From the IMG/VR virus record IMGVR_UViG_3300030390_001712, positions 1 through 23,180 of that record: DNA of 23,180 nt; one strand, given 5' to 3'. The stretch is from a virus. Below the pieces are notes generated by a model. That model had not been told where the DNA came from. It did not search any database and was given only the letters and a program-made list of their open reading frames with translations. A program made the translations under genes and the position numbers. Shown in pieces: positions 7,354 to 15,127 of this stretch (its first letter is position 1; the number at the start of each line of letters is the position of its first letter).

Positions 7354-7542
7354 ATGTATCAGTACAAACCTAAAGACAAAAAATTTAAATGGGAGCTGAA
7401 CCCAAATGGGCGTGTTTTTGTAAGACAAAAAACTGGTCCAAAGCCTAAAAATACATATCCTTGGTGTGAAGATATTTGGGACTACATGAATGATGTGAGT
7501 GGTTTCTTTGAAAATAAATTGTTTTATTCTGTAAAAAAATAA
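7354..7542 (+). CDS. Small basic hypothetical protein (62 aa)
   Basis: This is the first gene of the rightward replication operon. The 62-aa product is Lys-rich and starts YQYKPKDKKFKWELNPNGR, followed by RQKTGPKPKNTYPW and an aromatic acidic patch (WCEDIWDYMND). It is preceded by a perfect TTGAGAAAGGAA motif. Early position next to the putative origin and a basic, aromatic composition would fit a small nucleic-acid-binding or host-takeover protein, but that is inference. No family is recognised. Confidence 0.6.
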   Translation: MYQYKPKDKKFKWELNPNGRVFVRQKTGPKPKNTYPWCEDIWDYMNDVSGFFENKLFYSVKK

Positions 7543-7575
7543 GATAGAGTAAAATTTCTTGAGAAAGGATATAGA

Positions 7576-7971
7576 ATGGCAAATAGAGCTCCAAAGGTCT
7601 TTATCGTTAATAGACCTATAGAAAACAAGTTTGGTTGGACGCCAGATTTAAGTGATGCTTCACGATATGGCACGCTTGATGTTGTTTTTGAACCCAATGA
7701 AAAACCTCAATTTTTACCCAGCCCATCAATTCATAAAGCTCGGCAAAAGTTGAAAGATTTTGGTCCAGATGATTATATTCTGTGGCCAGGAGGTGGTGAC
7801 CCGATAGCAGTTATGATAACTTGTATGATTGCTAATGAAATGTCACCAATAGTTCGCATCCTAAGATGGGAGCGAGATAAAGAAGCAGGGCACAGAGATA
7901 GAAGAAAAGGCTTCTATATGCCTGTTGCCTTAGAGATGAGAAAGGAAAACCATGACTATCAATCTGCTTGA
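7576..7971 (+). CDS. Conserved phage hypothetical protein (131 aa)
   Basis: The 131-aa protein has an N-terminal strand motif (KVFIVNRPIENKFGWTPDL), a central DDYILWPGGGDPIAVMITCM segment and a charged ILRWERDKEAGHRDRRKGFY near the end. The 'xLWxGGDPxA' and 'LRWERxxxxxxRRxGFYxPV' patterns recall short proteins I have seen near replication genes in marine phages, with no assigned role. Start is ATG at 7576 after TTGAGAAAGGA. The 3' end overlaps the next gene by 20 bases, and that gene's ribosome-binding site lies inside this coding sequence. I can say no more on function. Confidence 0.75.
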   Translation: MANRAPKVFIVNRPIENKFGWTPDLSDASRYGTLDVVFEPNEKPQFLPSPSIHKARQKLKDFGPDDYILWPGGGDPIAVMITCMIANEMSPIVRILRWERDKEAGHRDRRKGFYMPVALEMRKENHDYQSA

Positions 7972-8551
7972 AGACGTAGCACCTGCGTCTAACTCACTAG
8001 GTGCAATTACTGAGATGGCTCAGAATATGTTTGATCTAGAAATAGAGATAAACAAATTAGAAGAGCTATTGAAGCAAAAAAAGCAGAACCTGACGAAGTT
8101 GGCCGAACATGACTTGCCTGATTTAATGCAAGAATTGAACGTCAAAGATTTCACCCTTAACAATGGTGCTAAGGTTGAAGTCAATGAAATAACTTCAGGC
8201 TCTATTCCTTCAGCTGGTGCAATACAAAGAGCATCAGGCGATGATAGAGCTGAACTGGAGTTACGTCAACAACAATGCTTTGCTTGGTTGAGAGCTAATA
8301 AAGCTGGAGACTTAATAAAAAGTAATGTTGAGGTTCAATTTGGACGAGATGAAGATAAAGCGTGCAATGATTTTGCAGATGAGTTGCGTCAGCGCAATAT
8401 CTTTTATCGTCGAGCAACTGGTGTGCATCACAGTTCTTTAAACAGTCTTATAAAAGAACGCATGTCAGAAGGTAAAGATGTCCCACAGGATCTCTTTAAA
8501 ATTTTCATAGGTCGTAGAGCCAAAATCAAAGGAGACAGAAATGTCAGATAA
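7952..8551 (+). CDS. Conserved phage replication-region protein with N-terminal coiled coil (199 aa)
   Basis: Residues about 24-60 form a charged coiled coil (IEINKLEELLKQKKQNLTKL), leading into HDLPDLMQELNVKDFTLNNG. The second half has QCFAWLRANKAGDLIKSNV, a HHSSLNSLIKERMSEG helix and DLFKIFIGRRAKIK at the end. This order ('EHDLPDxMxExG...FxLxxGxKV', 'AFxWLRxNxxGDLIK', 'LPxDLFxxxIGxxAxIK') is one I recognise as a widespread phage protein of unknown function, commonly beside the ssDNA-binding or recombination genes. The start is ATG at 7952 after AGAAAGGAA. It overlaps the next gene by 11 bases. It is probably a replication or recombination accessory factor (inference). Confidence 0.8.
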   Translation: MTINLLEDVAPASNSLGAITEMAQNMFDLEIEINKLEELLKQKKQNLTKLAEHDLPDLMQELNVKDFTLNNGAKVEVNEITSGSIPSAGAIQRASGDDRAELELRQQQCFAWLRANKAGDLIKSNVEVQFGRDEDKACNDFADELRQRNIFYRRATGVHHSSLNSLIKERMSEGKDVPQDLFKIFIGRRAKIKGDRNVR

Positions 8552-9335
8552 AGAAATCGCAGAAGTAAAAGCAACTAACGTAGTTGCATTCGACACCTCA
8601 ATTTTATTAGAAGATGCAGGCACAGCGTCAGAAAATATGACAGCAGATGATATGCTGATACCAAGGTTGAGGATTTTACAATCAGGTTCACCCCAAGTTA
8701 AAAAATCAGAGGGTGCTTATATAAAAGGTGCTGAGGAAGGTCACATCTTCGATAATGTTACGAATGAACTGTTTGATGGAGAAAAGGGCATAAATGTTGT
8801 GCCTATAACTTTCCGCAAGACTTACATCGAATGGACTGATGATCGTAAGTTTGTCGGTGATCATGGTATAAATGTAGATGTATCAAATTGCGTTTTAGAC
8901 GATAAATATAAATTGCGCAATCCAGAGGGTAATGTTATGACTCTGACTGCTGAATATTTAGTTTATGTCATAGATAAAAATGGCAATTACTCCCCAGCAC
9001 TTATCTCTATGAGTTCGTCAGGAATTAAAAAATCTAAAAGATGGAACTCGATGATGAATCGTTTAATGATTGCTGACCCTAATAAAGAAGGCTCAATGTT
9101 TAACCCAGCAATGTTTTGGACAGCATATAAAATAACCTCTGTGCCTGAGAGTAATGATAATGGGGCGTGGATGAATTGGGAGATCGAAATGATTTATGAT
9201 GCAGATTCAGGCGGCATAATCCAGAATTTACCTAATGGTGGTAATATCTATTTACAGGCACGTGATCTAAAAAGCAAAGCAGTTCGTGGTGAAGTCAGGG
9301 TTCAACCTGACACGCCTGAAGATGACGTAATGTAA
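8541..9335 (+). CDS. Putative single-stranded DNA-binding protein (264 aa)
   Basis: The 264-aa product begins with a short polar N-terminus, then DDMLIPRLRILQSGSPQVKK, GAYIKGAEEGHIFDNVTNEL, GINVVPITFRKTYIEW and a beta-rich middle with ALISMSSSGIKKSKRWNSMM, and ends in an acidic tail (QPDTPEDDVM). The 'IPxLxILQxxSPQ.K....YI.GA..G.IFN.VT...YDG..G..V.P' pattern is familiar from phage proteins beside primase and polymerase genes that are often treated as ssDNA-binding. An acidic flexible tail is typical of phage SSBs such as T7 gp2.5. The ribosome-binding site is AAAGGAGA, inside the previous gene. An intrinsic terminator follows 23 bases after the stop. Function is probable but not certain. Confidence 0.6.
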   Translation: MSDKEIAEVKATNVVAFDTSILLEDAGTASENMTADDMLIPRLRILQSGSPQVKKSEGAYIKGAEEGHIFDNVTNELFDGEKGINVVPITFRKTYIEWTDDRKFVGDHGINVDVSNCVLDDKYKLRNPEGNVMTLTAEYLVYVIDKNGNYSPALISMSSSGIKKSKRWNSMMNRLMIADPNKEGSMFNPAMFWTAYKITSVPESNDNGAWMNWEIEMIYDADSGGIIQNLPNGGNIYLQARDLKSKAVRGEVRVQPDTPEDDVM

Positions 9336-9358
9336 TCTAACTCCTTTTACATTCGTCA

Positions 9359-9404
9359 GGCAGACCCTTTATTCTTGCATGGTTCATTGGGTCTGCCGCT
9401 TTTT
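9359..9404 (+). terminator. Intrinsic terminator between the SSB-like and primase genes
   Basis: A nine-pair perfect stem GGCAGACCC (9359-9367) / GGGTCTGCC (9389-9397) has a 21-base loop and is followed by GCTTTTT. This is the clearest rho-independent terminator in the window. The primase ribosome-binding site AGAAAGGA begins right after the T-run, so no promoter fits between. Primase expression must come from read-through, which suggests attenuation or antitermination. Confidence 0.85.
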
Positions 9405-9419
9405 AGAAAGGATTATAAA

Positions 9420-10949
9420 ATGGCGACGAAGAGGTTTATGAACCTGTTCCGAGGTTATGAATTAGCCCATGGACAATATAGGGTTCAGAATGAAGAAGCT
9501 GACGGCAAAATGTCAGGCAGAGCAGTAACAGTTAGCGAGCAGGCAACTGAAAAGAATTTTGAAGATCATTTAAATGGTGGCGATTATATATTAGGCATCA
9601 TAATGCTAAAAGAAAATAACTCCTGCAACTTTGGGGTTATCGATATAGATATTCGTGGCGAGGTTAAACTGTCTGAAAGTTTAGAGTCACTTGAAAAGAA
9701 AATAAGACACACCCCATTAGTATTGTGTAGAAGTAAATCAGGCGGTGCACATTTATATTTATTTTGCGAGCCTGCGATAGCTGCAATGGATATGGTTTCT
9801 AAATTAAATGAATTTGCCGCGCAGTTAGGCTATGGAGGATCAGAAGTTTTCCCCAAGCAAATATCCAGAGCAAATGAACGTGACAGAGGTAACTGGATAA
9901 ACTTAGCATATTGGGATGGAGACAAAACAGAACGCTATGCAATGCACAATGGCAAGAAGTTAAATCTAAAACAGTTCTGTGATCTCGCAGAAAAGAAAAG
10001 AACTAATTACGAAAGTTTAGAAAAGTTTACACCCGAGCTAGTTAATCATTTTGAAGATGGGCCGCCTTGCTTACAACATATCATGACAATGGGATTCCCA
10101 GAAGGTGGACGAAACATCTCTTTGTTCAATGTTGGTGTTTATTACCGCAAGAAGAATCCAGACGACTGGCAAGAAGATTTAATGAAGTTTAACTATGAGC
10201 ATCTGCCCGAACCTTTGCCAAGCAGTGAAGTCAATGGCCTTGTAAAATCAGTTAGTAAAAAAGAATATGCCTATACATGTAAACAAACGCCAATATGTAA
10301 TTATTGCGAGAAGTCTAAATGCATGAAGAGAGATTATGGAGTTGGTGGGCTTGGTGGTGGGCTTTCAATTGAAGTAGACTCAATAACAAAATACGAAACT
10401 GAAAACAGACAATCAGTCCGTTGGTACATAGAAATGCAAGGCGAACGCATAGAAGTAACCACACCCCAACTTTTAGACCAAAGGCAACTGCAAAAGTTAT
10501 GCGTTGAAAAATTAAACAAATGCCCATCAACAATGCCCTCCCAACAATGGGAAAAAAGAATAAATGAATTATTACTTAGTGTAGAAGTAATTGTTGATCC
10601 TGACGATGCATCGCCCCAAGGTCAGTTTGAAAAGATGCTAGATAGCTTCTTGACAGGTAAAGTGCAAGCTCGCCAAAAAGATGAGATAATGAATGGCAAG
10701 CCATGGCACGACTCTGACGAGGGCAAAGTTTACTTTAGATCAGAAGATTTATTTATATATCTTGAAGCACGCAGGTTTAGATATCCCTCCCAGCATCAAG
10801 TCTGGTCTTGGCTAAGGACAGTTGGTGGTGATAGAAAAACATTTAAAATAAAATCTAAAACAGTTAAAGTTTGGTCAGTGCCTGAACCTGATTTTTATGA
10901 TGATGAGGACATGCTAGATATACCAAGTGCAGTAACAGAGGACTTTTAA
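9420..10949 (+). CDS. Archaeo-eukaryotic-type (TOTE-like) DNA primase
   Basis: The 509-aa protein is read as a primase that lays primers for replication. ATG at 9420 is chosen because TTAGAAAGGA lies just upstream; an ATG 45 bases earlier would start inside the terminator hairpin. N-terminal LFRGYELAHGQYRV (9-22) matches the entry motif of TOTE-type AEP domains. Motif I is FGVIDIDIRG with Asp75 and Asp77. Motif II is CRSKSGGAHLYLF with His111. QISRANERDRGNWINLAYW (148-166) carries the third conserved block. Four cysteines (287, 293, 296, 301: CKQTPICNYCEKSKC) form a likely zinc cluster, as in phage primases. The C-terminal 200 residues are unassigned. No helicase motifs are fused. It is followed by an SF1 helicase. 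Confidence 0.8.
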   Translation: MATKRFMNLFRGYELAHGQYRVQNEEADGKMSGRAVTVSEQATEKNFEDHLNGGDYILGIIMLKENNSCNFGVIDIDIRGEVKLSESLESLEKKIRHTPLVLCRSKSGGAHLYLFCEPAIAAMDMVSKLNEFAAQLGYGGSEVFPKQISRANERDRGNWINLAYWDGDKTERYAMHNGKKLNLKQFCDLAEKKRTNYESLEKFTPELVNHFEDGPPCLQHIMTMGFPEGGRNISLFNVGVYYRKKNPDDWQEDLMKFNYEHLPEPLPSSEVNGLVKSVSKKEYAYTCKQTPICNYCEKSKCMKRDYGVGGLGGGLSIEVDSITKYETENRQSVRWYIEMQGERIEVTTPQLLDQRQLQKLCVEKLNKCPSTMPSQQWEKRINELLLSVEVIVDPDDASPQGQFEKMLDSFLTGKVQARQKDEIMNGKPWHDSDEGKVYFRSEDLFIYLEARRFRYPSQHQVWSWLRTVGGDRKTFKIKSKTVKVWSVPEPDFYDDEDMLDIPSAVTEDF

Positions 10950-11010
10950 TTGCAAGACGAGCCAGAAAGATACTATGAATGGATCCTCTGGAAATTTAGA
11001 AAGGAAAATG

Positions 11011-12471
11011 ATGAGCCGTGTACAGATAATTCTCGGACCCCCAGGAACAGGCAAGACAACAAAGCTCCTGAACATAGTTGAAAGGTCTCTTAAAAAAGGT
11101 GTGCCCCCAGAGCGCATTGCTTATTTAGCTTTCACGCGTAAAGCTGCATCTGAAGCGCAAGAGCGTGCTATGGTGCAGTTTGGTTTTGATGAAAGCAGGT
11201 TTCCTTACTTTAGGACTCTACACTCGCTTGCTTTTAAAGTCTTAGGATTGCAGCGAGACGAAGTAATGACCAATGAACACTATCGCAAGCTAGGAAAAAT
11301 CTTAGGAGTAGAATTTAAAGGCATTTACGATGAAGACATAGGAATGCATACAGGCTATGGATTGGGTGATAAGTGCTCAAGAGTTGAGTCTCTGGCAAGG
11401 GTTGGGCTTAGATCTATTGAAAAGCAACACAGAATAGTAAACCAACATGACTTAACTTTACACGCTGCAATTCAGTATGATAATTGTTTAAAAACTTATA
11501 AGCGTGAGAATGGTCTTTTAGATTTTACAGATATGCTAGAACAATTTGGTAGTTCTTTGCCTATAGATATTTGCATAATTGATGAAGCGCAAGACCTCAG
11601 CTCTCTGCAATACAGAATGGCAATAATGGCTTCCAAAGAAGCTTCCGAGATTTATATTGCTGGTGATGATGATCAAGCTATATTTGGTTGGGCAGGGGCA
11701 GATGTTAATAAATTTTTAAACCTTAAAGGTGAAAAGATAATTTTACCAAAGTCTTACAGAATACCAAGATCAGTCCACATGCTGGCCAATGATGTGGTTA
11801 ATAGAATAAAAAACAGATATGTAAAACAATGGTCGCCAAAAGCTGAAGAAGGAACTGTAGAGTATGTTTCAGACGAGCAACAAATTGATTTTAAAGGAAC
11901 TGGCACTTGGCTCTGTATGGCTCGGAGTAAATATTTACTTAACAGATTAAAGCAATCAGTTCGCCAACAAGGCTATGCTTATTATTATAATGGCAGAAGT
12001 TCATTAGAAAGTGACGAAACTCGAGCAATAACTTCTTGGGAGCGTTTGCGTAAAAATATTGATATAACAATGCACGAAGCTAGAAATTTAATAAAGTTTT
12101 TTAATTTTAATGTTAAGCTAGAAAAGAAAGACTCTTACAGAATAAATGATTTAGGGTTGCCTGATGATGCTTCAGCTTTAGATTGGATGTCTATACTTAA
12201 AAATTTACCTGCAGATGAAAGAGAATATCTAAGGTCGTGTTTACGCAATGGAGAAAAGTTTACTGATAAACCGCGCATAACAATTTCAACAATCCACCAA
12301 AGTAAAGGTGGTGAAGCTGACAATGTTGTTTTACTTACTGACATGGGCAAGTTAAGCTGGGATAATTTAGGCAGTGACGAGGAGAATAGAGTTTGGTATG
12401 TTGCTTTGACGAGAGCTAAAGAAAGTCTTTTTTTGGTCAGGCCAAGAGGTCTTCGATACTTTAGCATATGA
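11011..12471 (+). CDS. UvrD/Rep-like superfamily 1 DNA helicase
   Basis: This is a 486-aa SF1A 3'-5' helicase. Motifs in order: Walker A GPPGTGKTT (9-17), Ia AFTRKAASEA (40-49), Walker B IIDEAQD (189-195), III IAGDDDQAIFGWAGAD (216-231), IV PKSYRIPRS (246-254), V ISTIHQSKGGEADNV (425-439) and VI VWYVALTRAKESLFLV (461-476). It is shorter than UvrD (about 720 aa) because the 1B/2B insertions are small. The start is placed at the second ATG of ATGATG (11011), five bases after AGAAAGGA; 36 bases upstream another in-frame ATG (10975) has no ribosome-binding site. It probably unwinds duplex at the fork or in recombination. It may share a message with the primase. Confidence 0.92.
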   Translation: MSRVQIILGPPGTGKTTKLLNIVERSLKKGVPPERIAYLAFTRKAASEAQERAMVQFGFDESRFPYFRTLHSLAFKVLGLQRDEVMTNEHYRKLGKILGVEFKGIYDEDIGMHTGYGLGDKCSRVESLARVGLRSIEKQHRIVNQHDLTLHAAIQYDNCLKTYKRENGLLDFTDMLEQFGSSLPIDICIIDEAQDLSSLQYRMAIMASKEASEIYIAGDDDQAIFGWAGADVNKFLNLKGEKIILPKSYRIPRSVHMLANDVVNRIKNRYVKQWSPKAEEGTVEYVSDEQQIDFKGTGTWLCMARSKYLLNRLKQSVRQQGYAYYYNGRSSLESDETRAITSWERLRKNIDITMHEARNLIKFFNFNVKLEKKDSYRINDLGLPDDASALDWMSILKNLPADEREYLRSCLRNGEKFTDKPRITISTIHQSKGGEADNVVLLTDMGKLSWDNLGSDEENRVWYVALTRAKESLFLVRPRGLRYFSI

Positions 12472-12472
12472 T

Positions 12473-12552
12473 AAGTCGTTGTTTTCAAAAGGAAAGAAAG
12501 TGCTTTACATTTCTGCTTTATTGCATTAGAATAGAATATATATTGAGAAAGG
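12473..12552 (+). promoter_or_regulatory. Promoter-leader element copy B
   Basis: This is the best-preserved copy by sigma70 standards: -35 TTTACA (12504-12509), exactly 17 bases, -10 TAGAAT (12527-12532), then ATATATATTGAGAAAGG. It aligns without gaps to copy A over 80 bases. It starts two bases after the helicase stop and heads the long operon from the 178-aa gene to dnaE. No terminator separates it from the helicase gene. Confidence 0.82.
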
Positions 12553-12561
12553 AATTTTAAA

Positions 12562-13098
12562 ATGGAATACACATATGCTATAACACCACCCAGAGTTATC
12601 TTAGAAAGCAAAAAAATTGTTGCTCCTAAGATAGTTGCTTTTGGTGAAGAGGTAAAAGCTCAAGGCAATGGCATTTACTATTGTAAATCAGTTGAGGATA
12701 TTATCTCCAGCTTAATGACTAATGAGCAGATTGTCTGGACTGTAAATGAATTTTGTGAAAATAATAAGTCCCCACACACTTGTGACGATGGCGGACCTAG
12801 ATTACATGCTGCTAGGAAACTTTTTGATTGGTGTCTTGCGAGTAGTGGGTCTAGAGTACCTGCTGTAAAAACCGATAAGGCAGTTGGCAATAAGATGCCT
12901 TCACCCAAAGGCAAGTTCCTCAAAAAGTTAGTTGAGAAAAATCCTAGGAAAGAAGCCACCCATGGCTTTCACTCTATGGGCATACTTATCAACTATGATG
13001 AGCCAGTTAGTTACGAAACATATTTAGCTGAAGGTGGTAGACCTCAAGACCTTCGGCATGATTGGAACAAAGGTCATGTGGAGATTGTAAATGGATGA
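12562..13098 (+). CDS. Hypothetical protein heading the thyX-dnaE operon (178 aa)
   Basis: The 178-aa protein is basic overall, with a Lys-rich linker (PSPKGKFLKKLVEKNPRK) in the second half. N-terminal half: YTYAITPPRVILESKKIV, GNGIYYCKSVEDIISSLM and a Cys/His-containing segment (EFCENNKSPHTCDDGG) that might bind a metal. It ends HDWNKGHVEIVNG. Start ATG at 12562 follows promoter B and TTGAGAAAGGAA. The end overlaps the next gene by 8 bases. I do not recognise it. As the first gene behind a strong promoter it should be made early and abundantly. Confidence 0.7.
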   Translation: MEYTYAITPPRVILESKKIVAPKIVAFGEEVKAQGNGIYYCKSVEDIISSLMTNEQIVWTVNEFCENNKSPHTCDDGGPRLHAARKLFDWCLASSGSRVPAVKTDKAVGNKMPSPKGKFLKKLVEKNPRKEATHGFHSMGILINYDEPVSYETYLAEGGRPQDLRHDWNKGHVEIVNG

Positions 13099-13264
13099 AA
13101 TAAGATTTAATGATGAAGAGCTTTTGTTAATCAGGGATGCAGTAGATGGCCTTTGGTGTTCAGATGATATTCTAGACCCTTCTGATTCAGAAAGGGCTAA
13201 TCAAGTCAGGGTATTTCGCAAAATAGAGAAATTGCTCGAACACCCTATGACGGAGTTTGTTTAA
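13091..13264 (+). CDS. Small acidic hypothetical protein (57 aa)
   Basis: This short frame runs from ATG 13091 to TAA 13264 and gives 57 residues, beginning MDEIRFNDEELLLIRDAVDG and containing an amphipathic helix RVFRKIEKLLEHPM. GGAG lies seven bases before the start. It overlaps the previous gene by 8 bases and its stop shares a base with the next ATG (TAATG). The close fit on both sides and the protein-like helix pattern argue for a real gene. Function unknown. Confidence 0.65.
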   Translation: MDEIRFNDEELLLIRDAVDGLWCSDDILDPSDSERANQVRVFRKIEKLLEHPMTEFV

Positions 13265-14220
13265 TGATAATATTCGGAGCAGGACTTGCAGGCCTTTTAT
13301 CTGCTAACATGATGCGCAGTCACAAGCCAACTATCTATGAGTTTCAAAGTGAGTTGCCGAACAACCATGGTGCTTTGTTACGTTTTAGAAGTGACAAAGT
13401 TGGCACAGCCACCAATACTTTTTTTAAAAAAGTTAAAGTCAGCAAGGCAATAAAATACGATGGTAAAATTACTACAGAGCCTAATCTGTTCTTGAGTAAT
13501 TTGTATTCTCAAAAAGTCACAGGTGCTATATCTGACAGGTCTATTAATAATTTAGATAGTGCTGAGAGATATATCGCACCTTGGACTCTTATAAGCGATA
13601 TGGCTGAGGGCTGTAATATTACATATGATAAAAAAGTTGACAGAGCTTTGATTGAAGAGTTGCATGATTGGGAGCCAACACGCCCAATAATATCGACTTT
13701 ACCTATGCCGATGTTAATGAGAATAATGGATTGGGAAGATATACCTGATTTCCCAAAGCAAAAGATATGGACTCAAAGAGCCATAATTGATCAGCCAGAT
13801 TGCGATATTTACCAGACAATTTATTACCCAGACCCTGTAGCAAATCACTATAGGACTTCTGTTATTGGTAATGTTATTATCTCAGAGTTTTCAACCAGAC
13901 CCGATCAAAAAGCAGGTGCTCATCTCATGGAGAGGTTAATGGACGACTTTGGCATTACACCAAAGAGGCTCGTCAACATGACAGACTCCCATCAAGAGTT
14001 TGGTAAAATAAGACCCATTGATGAAAACATCAGGAAAGAATTTATATTCCAAATGACAAGTAAGCATAACATTTACTCTGTCGGAAGGTTTGCAACATGG
14101 CGGCAGTTACTGCTTGATGATGTTGTTGACGATTTAAAGATCGTTGAAAGTTTTGTAAGAGGGAAAGACGATTATTCCCGTTTAGTTCATTCTCAGAAAG
14201 GAATAGAAGATGAAAGTTGA
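13264..14220 (+). CDS. FAD-dependent oxidoreductase, UDP-galactopyranose-mutase-like
   Basis: The 318-aa product opens with a dinucleotide-binding Rossmann motif, IIFGAGLAGLLSA (GxGxxG at 5-10) and the ribose-binding acidic residue in TIYEF (Glu26). Near the C-terminus, YSVGRFATWRQLLLDDVVDD (271-290) resembles the second FAD motif of UDP-galactopyranose mutase (GRxxxYxYxxMDxxi), in which the loop covers the flavin. HYRTSVIGNVIISEF may match the substrate-domain strand of that family. At 318 aa it is shorter than UGM (about 370-390). GGAG lies eight bases before ATG 13264. It is followed, with an 11-base overlap, by thyX, another FAD enzyme. Substrate unknown: sugar-nucleotide isomerisation, a base-modification step or another flavin reaction are all possible. 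Confidence 0.75.
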   Translation: MIIFGAGLAGLLSANMMRSHKPTIYEFQSELPNNHGALLRFRSDKVGTATNTFFKKVKVSKAIKYDGKITTEPNLFLSNLYSQKVTGAISDRSINNLDSAERYIAPWTLISDMAEGCNITYDKKVDRALIEELHDWEPTRPIISTLPMPMLMRIMDWEDIPDFPKQKIWTQRAIIDQPDCDIYQTIYYPDPVANHYRTSVIGNVIISEFSTRPDQKAGAHLMERLMDDFGITPKRLVNMTDSHQEFGKIRPIDENIRKEFIFQMTSKHNIYSVGRFATWRQLLLDDVVDDLKIVESFVRGKDDYSRLVHSQKGIEDES

Positions 14221-14860
14221 ATTAATTAATGCGACCAGTGATGCTGTCAACCTATTGTTGTTTACTAAAAACACAAGGTTGATGAATGATGATGATTCGT
14301 ATTCTAAAATAATGGATTGGTCTGATGAAAAAAAGCAGTCAGAACTAGATTACATGCTTAACACCATAAGGTCGTCATGGGAGTTTATTGATTACACATT
14401 TGATGTTAGAGATGTAAGCAGAGGATTCACTCACCAGTTTGTTAGAACTCGCCAAGCATCATACGCCCAGCAATCCCAAAGGACAGTTGACATGGGAGGT
14501 TTTAGTTATTATACTCCTGACAGATTCTATGAACCTGAAAACGAGTACCAGAAGTTGATTTATGATCAAGCAATGGAAGCTATTAATATGAATTACCAAC
14601 AGTTGCGTGAACTCGGAATACCAGCAGAAGATGCCAGAGGTATACTGCCTACAAATATCCACACCAACATTGTTGCTAAATTTAATTTGCGAACATTGAG
14701 CGAGATGGCCAAGTCTAGGCTATCGCCGAGAGCTCAAGGCGAATATCAACAGGTGTTTAAGCTAATGGTAAAAGAGGTTGTTAAAACCCATCCATGGGCA
14801 GAGCCATTCTTAACCCCAAAAGAGTGGTCAGCACCATCAATGTCAAAATCTTTAAATTGA
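14210..14860 (+). CDS. thyX: FAD-dependent thymidylate synthase ThyX
   Basis: This 216-aa flavoenzyme makes dTMP from dUMP using methylene-tetrahydrofolate and NADPH. The N-terminal strand and helices lead to the ThyX signature, here FTHQFVRTRQASYAQQSQR (73-91). Arg79, Arg81, Ser84, Ser89 and Arg91 are kept, but the usual His of RHR is Thr80. The late segment LPTNIHTNIVAKFNLRTLSE followed by RLSPRAQGEYQ matches the ThyX C-terminal block (P....T....N.R.L.......AQ.EI). Length is typical. Start ATG 14210 follows AGAAAGGAA. Overlap with the flavoprotein gene suggests coupled translation. It supplies thymidine for phage DNA synthesis, in the same operon as dnaE. Confidence 0.92.
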   Translation: MKVELINATSDAVNLLLFTKNTRLMNDDDSYSKIMDWSDEKKQSELDYMLNTIRSSWEFIDYTFDVRDVSRGFTHQFVRTRQASYAQQSQRTVDMGGFSYYTPDRFYEPENEYQKLIYDQAMEAINMNYQQLRELGIPAEDARGILPTNIHTNIVAKFNLRTLSEMAKSRLSPRAQGEYQQVFKLMVKEVVKTHPWAEPFLTPKEWSAPSMSKSLN

Positions 14861-14869
14861 GGAGAGACC

Positions 14870-15115
14870 ATGTCTTTTAAGCAGAAATACAGCCAAGCAA
14901 TTGTTAACAAAGTTCACGAGCTAAGTTCAAAAAACTCTGTTAAATTAATTTGTGAGTCTATGAATATGTCAGATAGCACTGTAAGATATATATTAAGCAG
15001 AAGGCAACCTAACATACCTCAAGATGTATTGCTTGAGGATTACAATGAAGTCCCAGAGCCTATTAAAGATAGAACAATTTGGACGCAGATAAAAAGGTTT
15101 TTTAATATATCTTAG
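14870..15115 (+). CDS. Small helix-turn-helix protein (81 aa)
   Basis: In this 81-residue protein, residues 23-44 (SVKLICESMNMSDSTVRYIL and adjoining RR) read as a helix-turn-helix of the homeodomain/resolvase type, with a polar turn and a second helix carrying Ser/Thr-Arg. The N-terminus SFKQKYSQAIVNKVHELSSK forms the first helix. The tail (WTQIKRFFNIS) is aromatic. The ribosome-binding site is GAGGAGAG, seven bases upstream and unlike the AGAAAGGA of the neighbours. It may be a small DNA-binding regulator. It is the only obvious transcription-factor-like protein in the window. Target unknown. Confidence 0.65.
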   Translation: MSFKQKYSQAIVNKVHELSSKNSVKLICESMNMSDSTVRYILSRRQPNIPQDVLLEDYNEVPEPIKDRTIWTQIKRFFNIS

Positions 15116-15127
15116 AAAGGAAATGAA

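Noticed and set aside
10950-11081. 43-codon frame starting at TTG right after the primase stop
   Set aside because: The first 20 residues look plausible and a GAGGA lies upstream, but the start is TTG and the second half simply follows the helicase codons in another frame.
12135-12611. 158-codon minus-strand frame opposite the UvrD-like helicase end and promoter B
   Set aside because: It is antisense to conserved helicase motifs and crosses a conserved promoter element, so it is a chance open frame.
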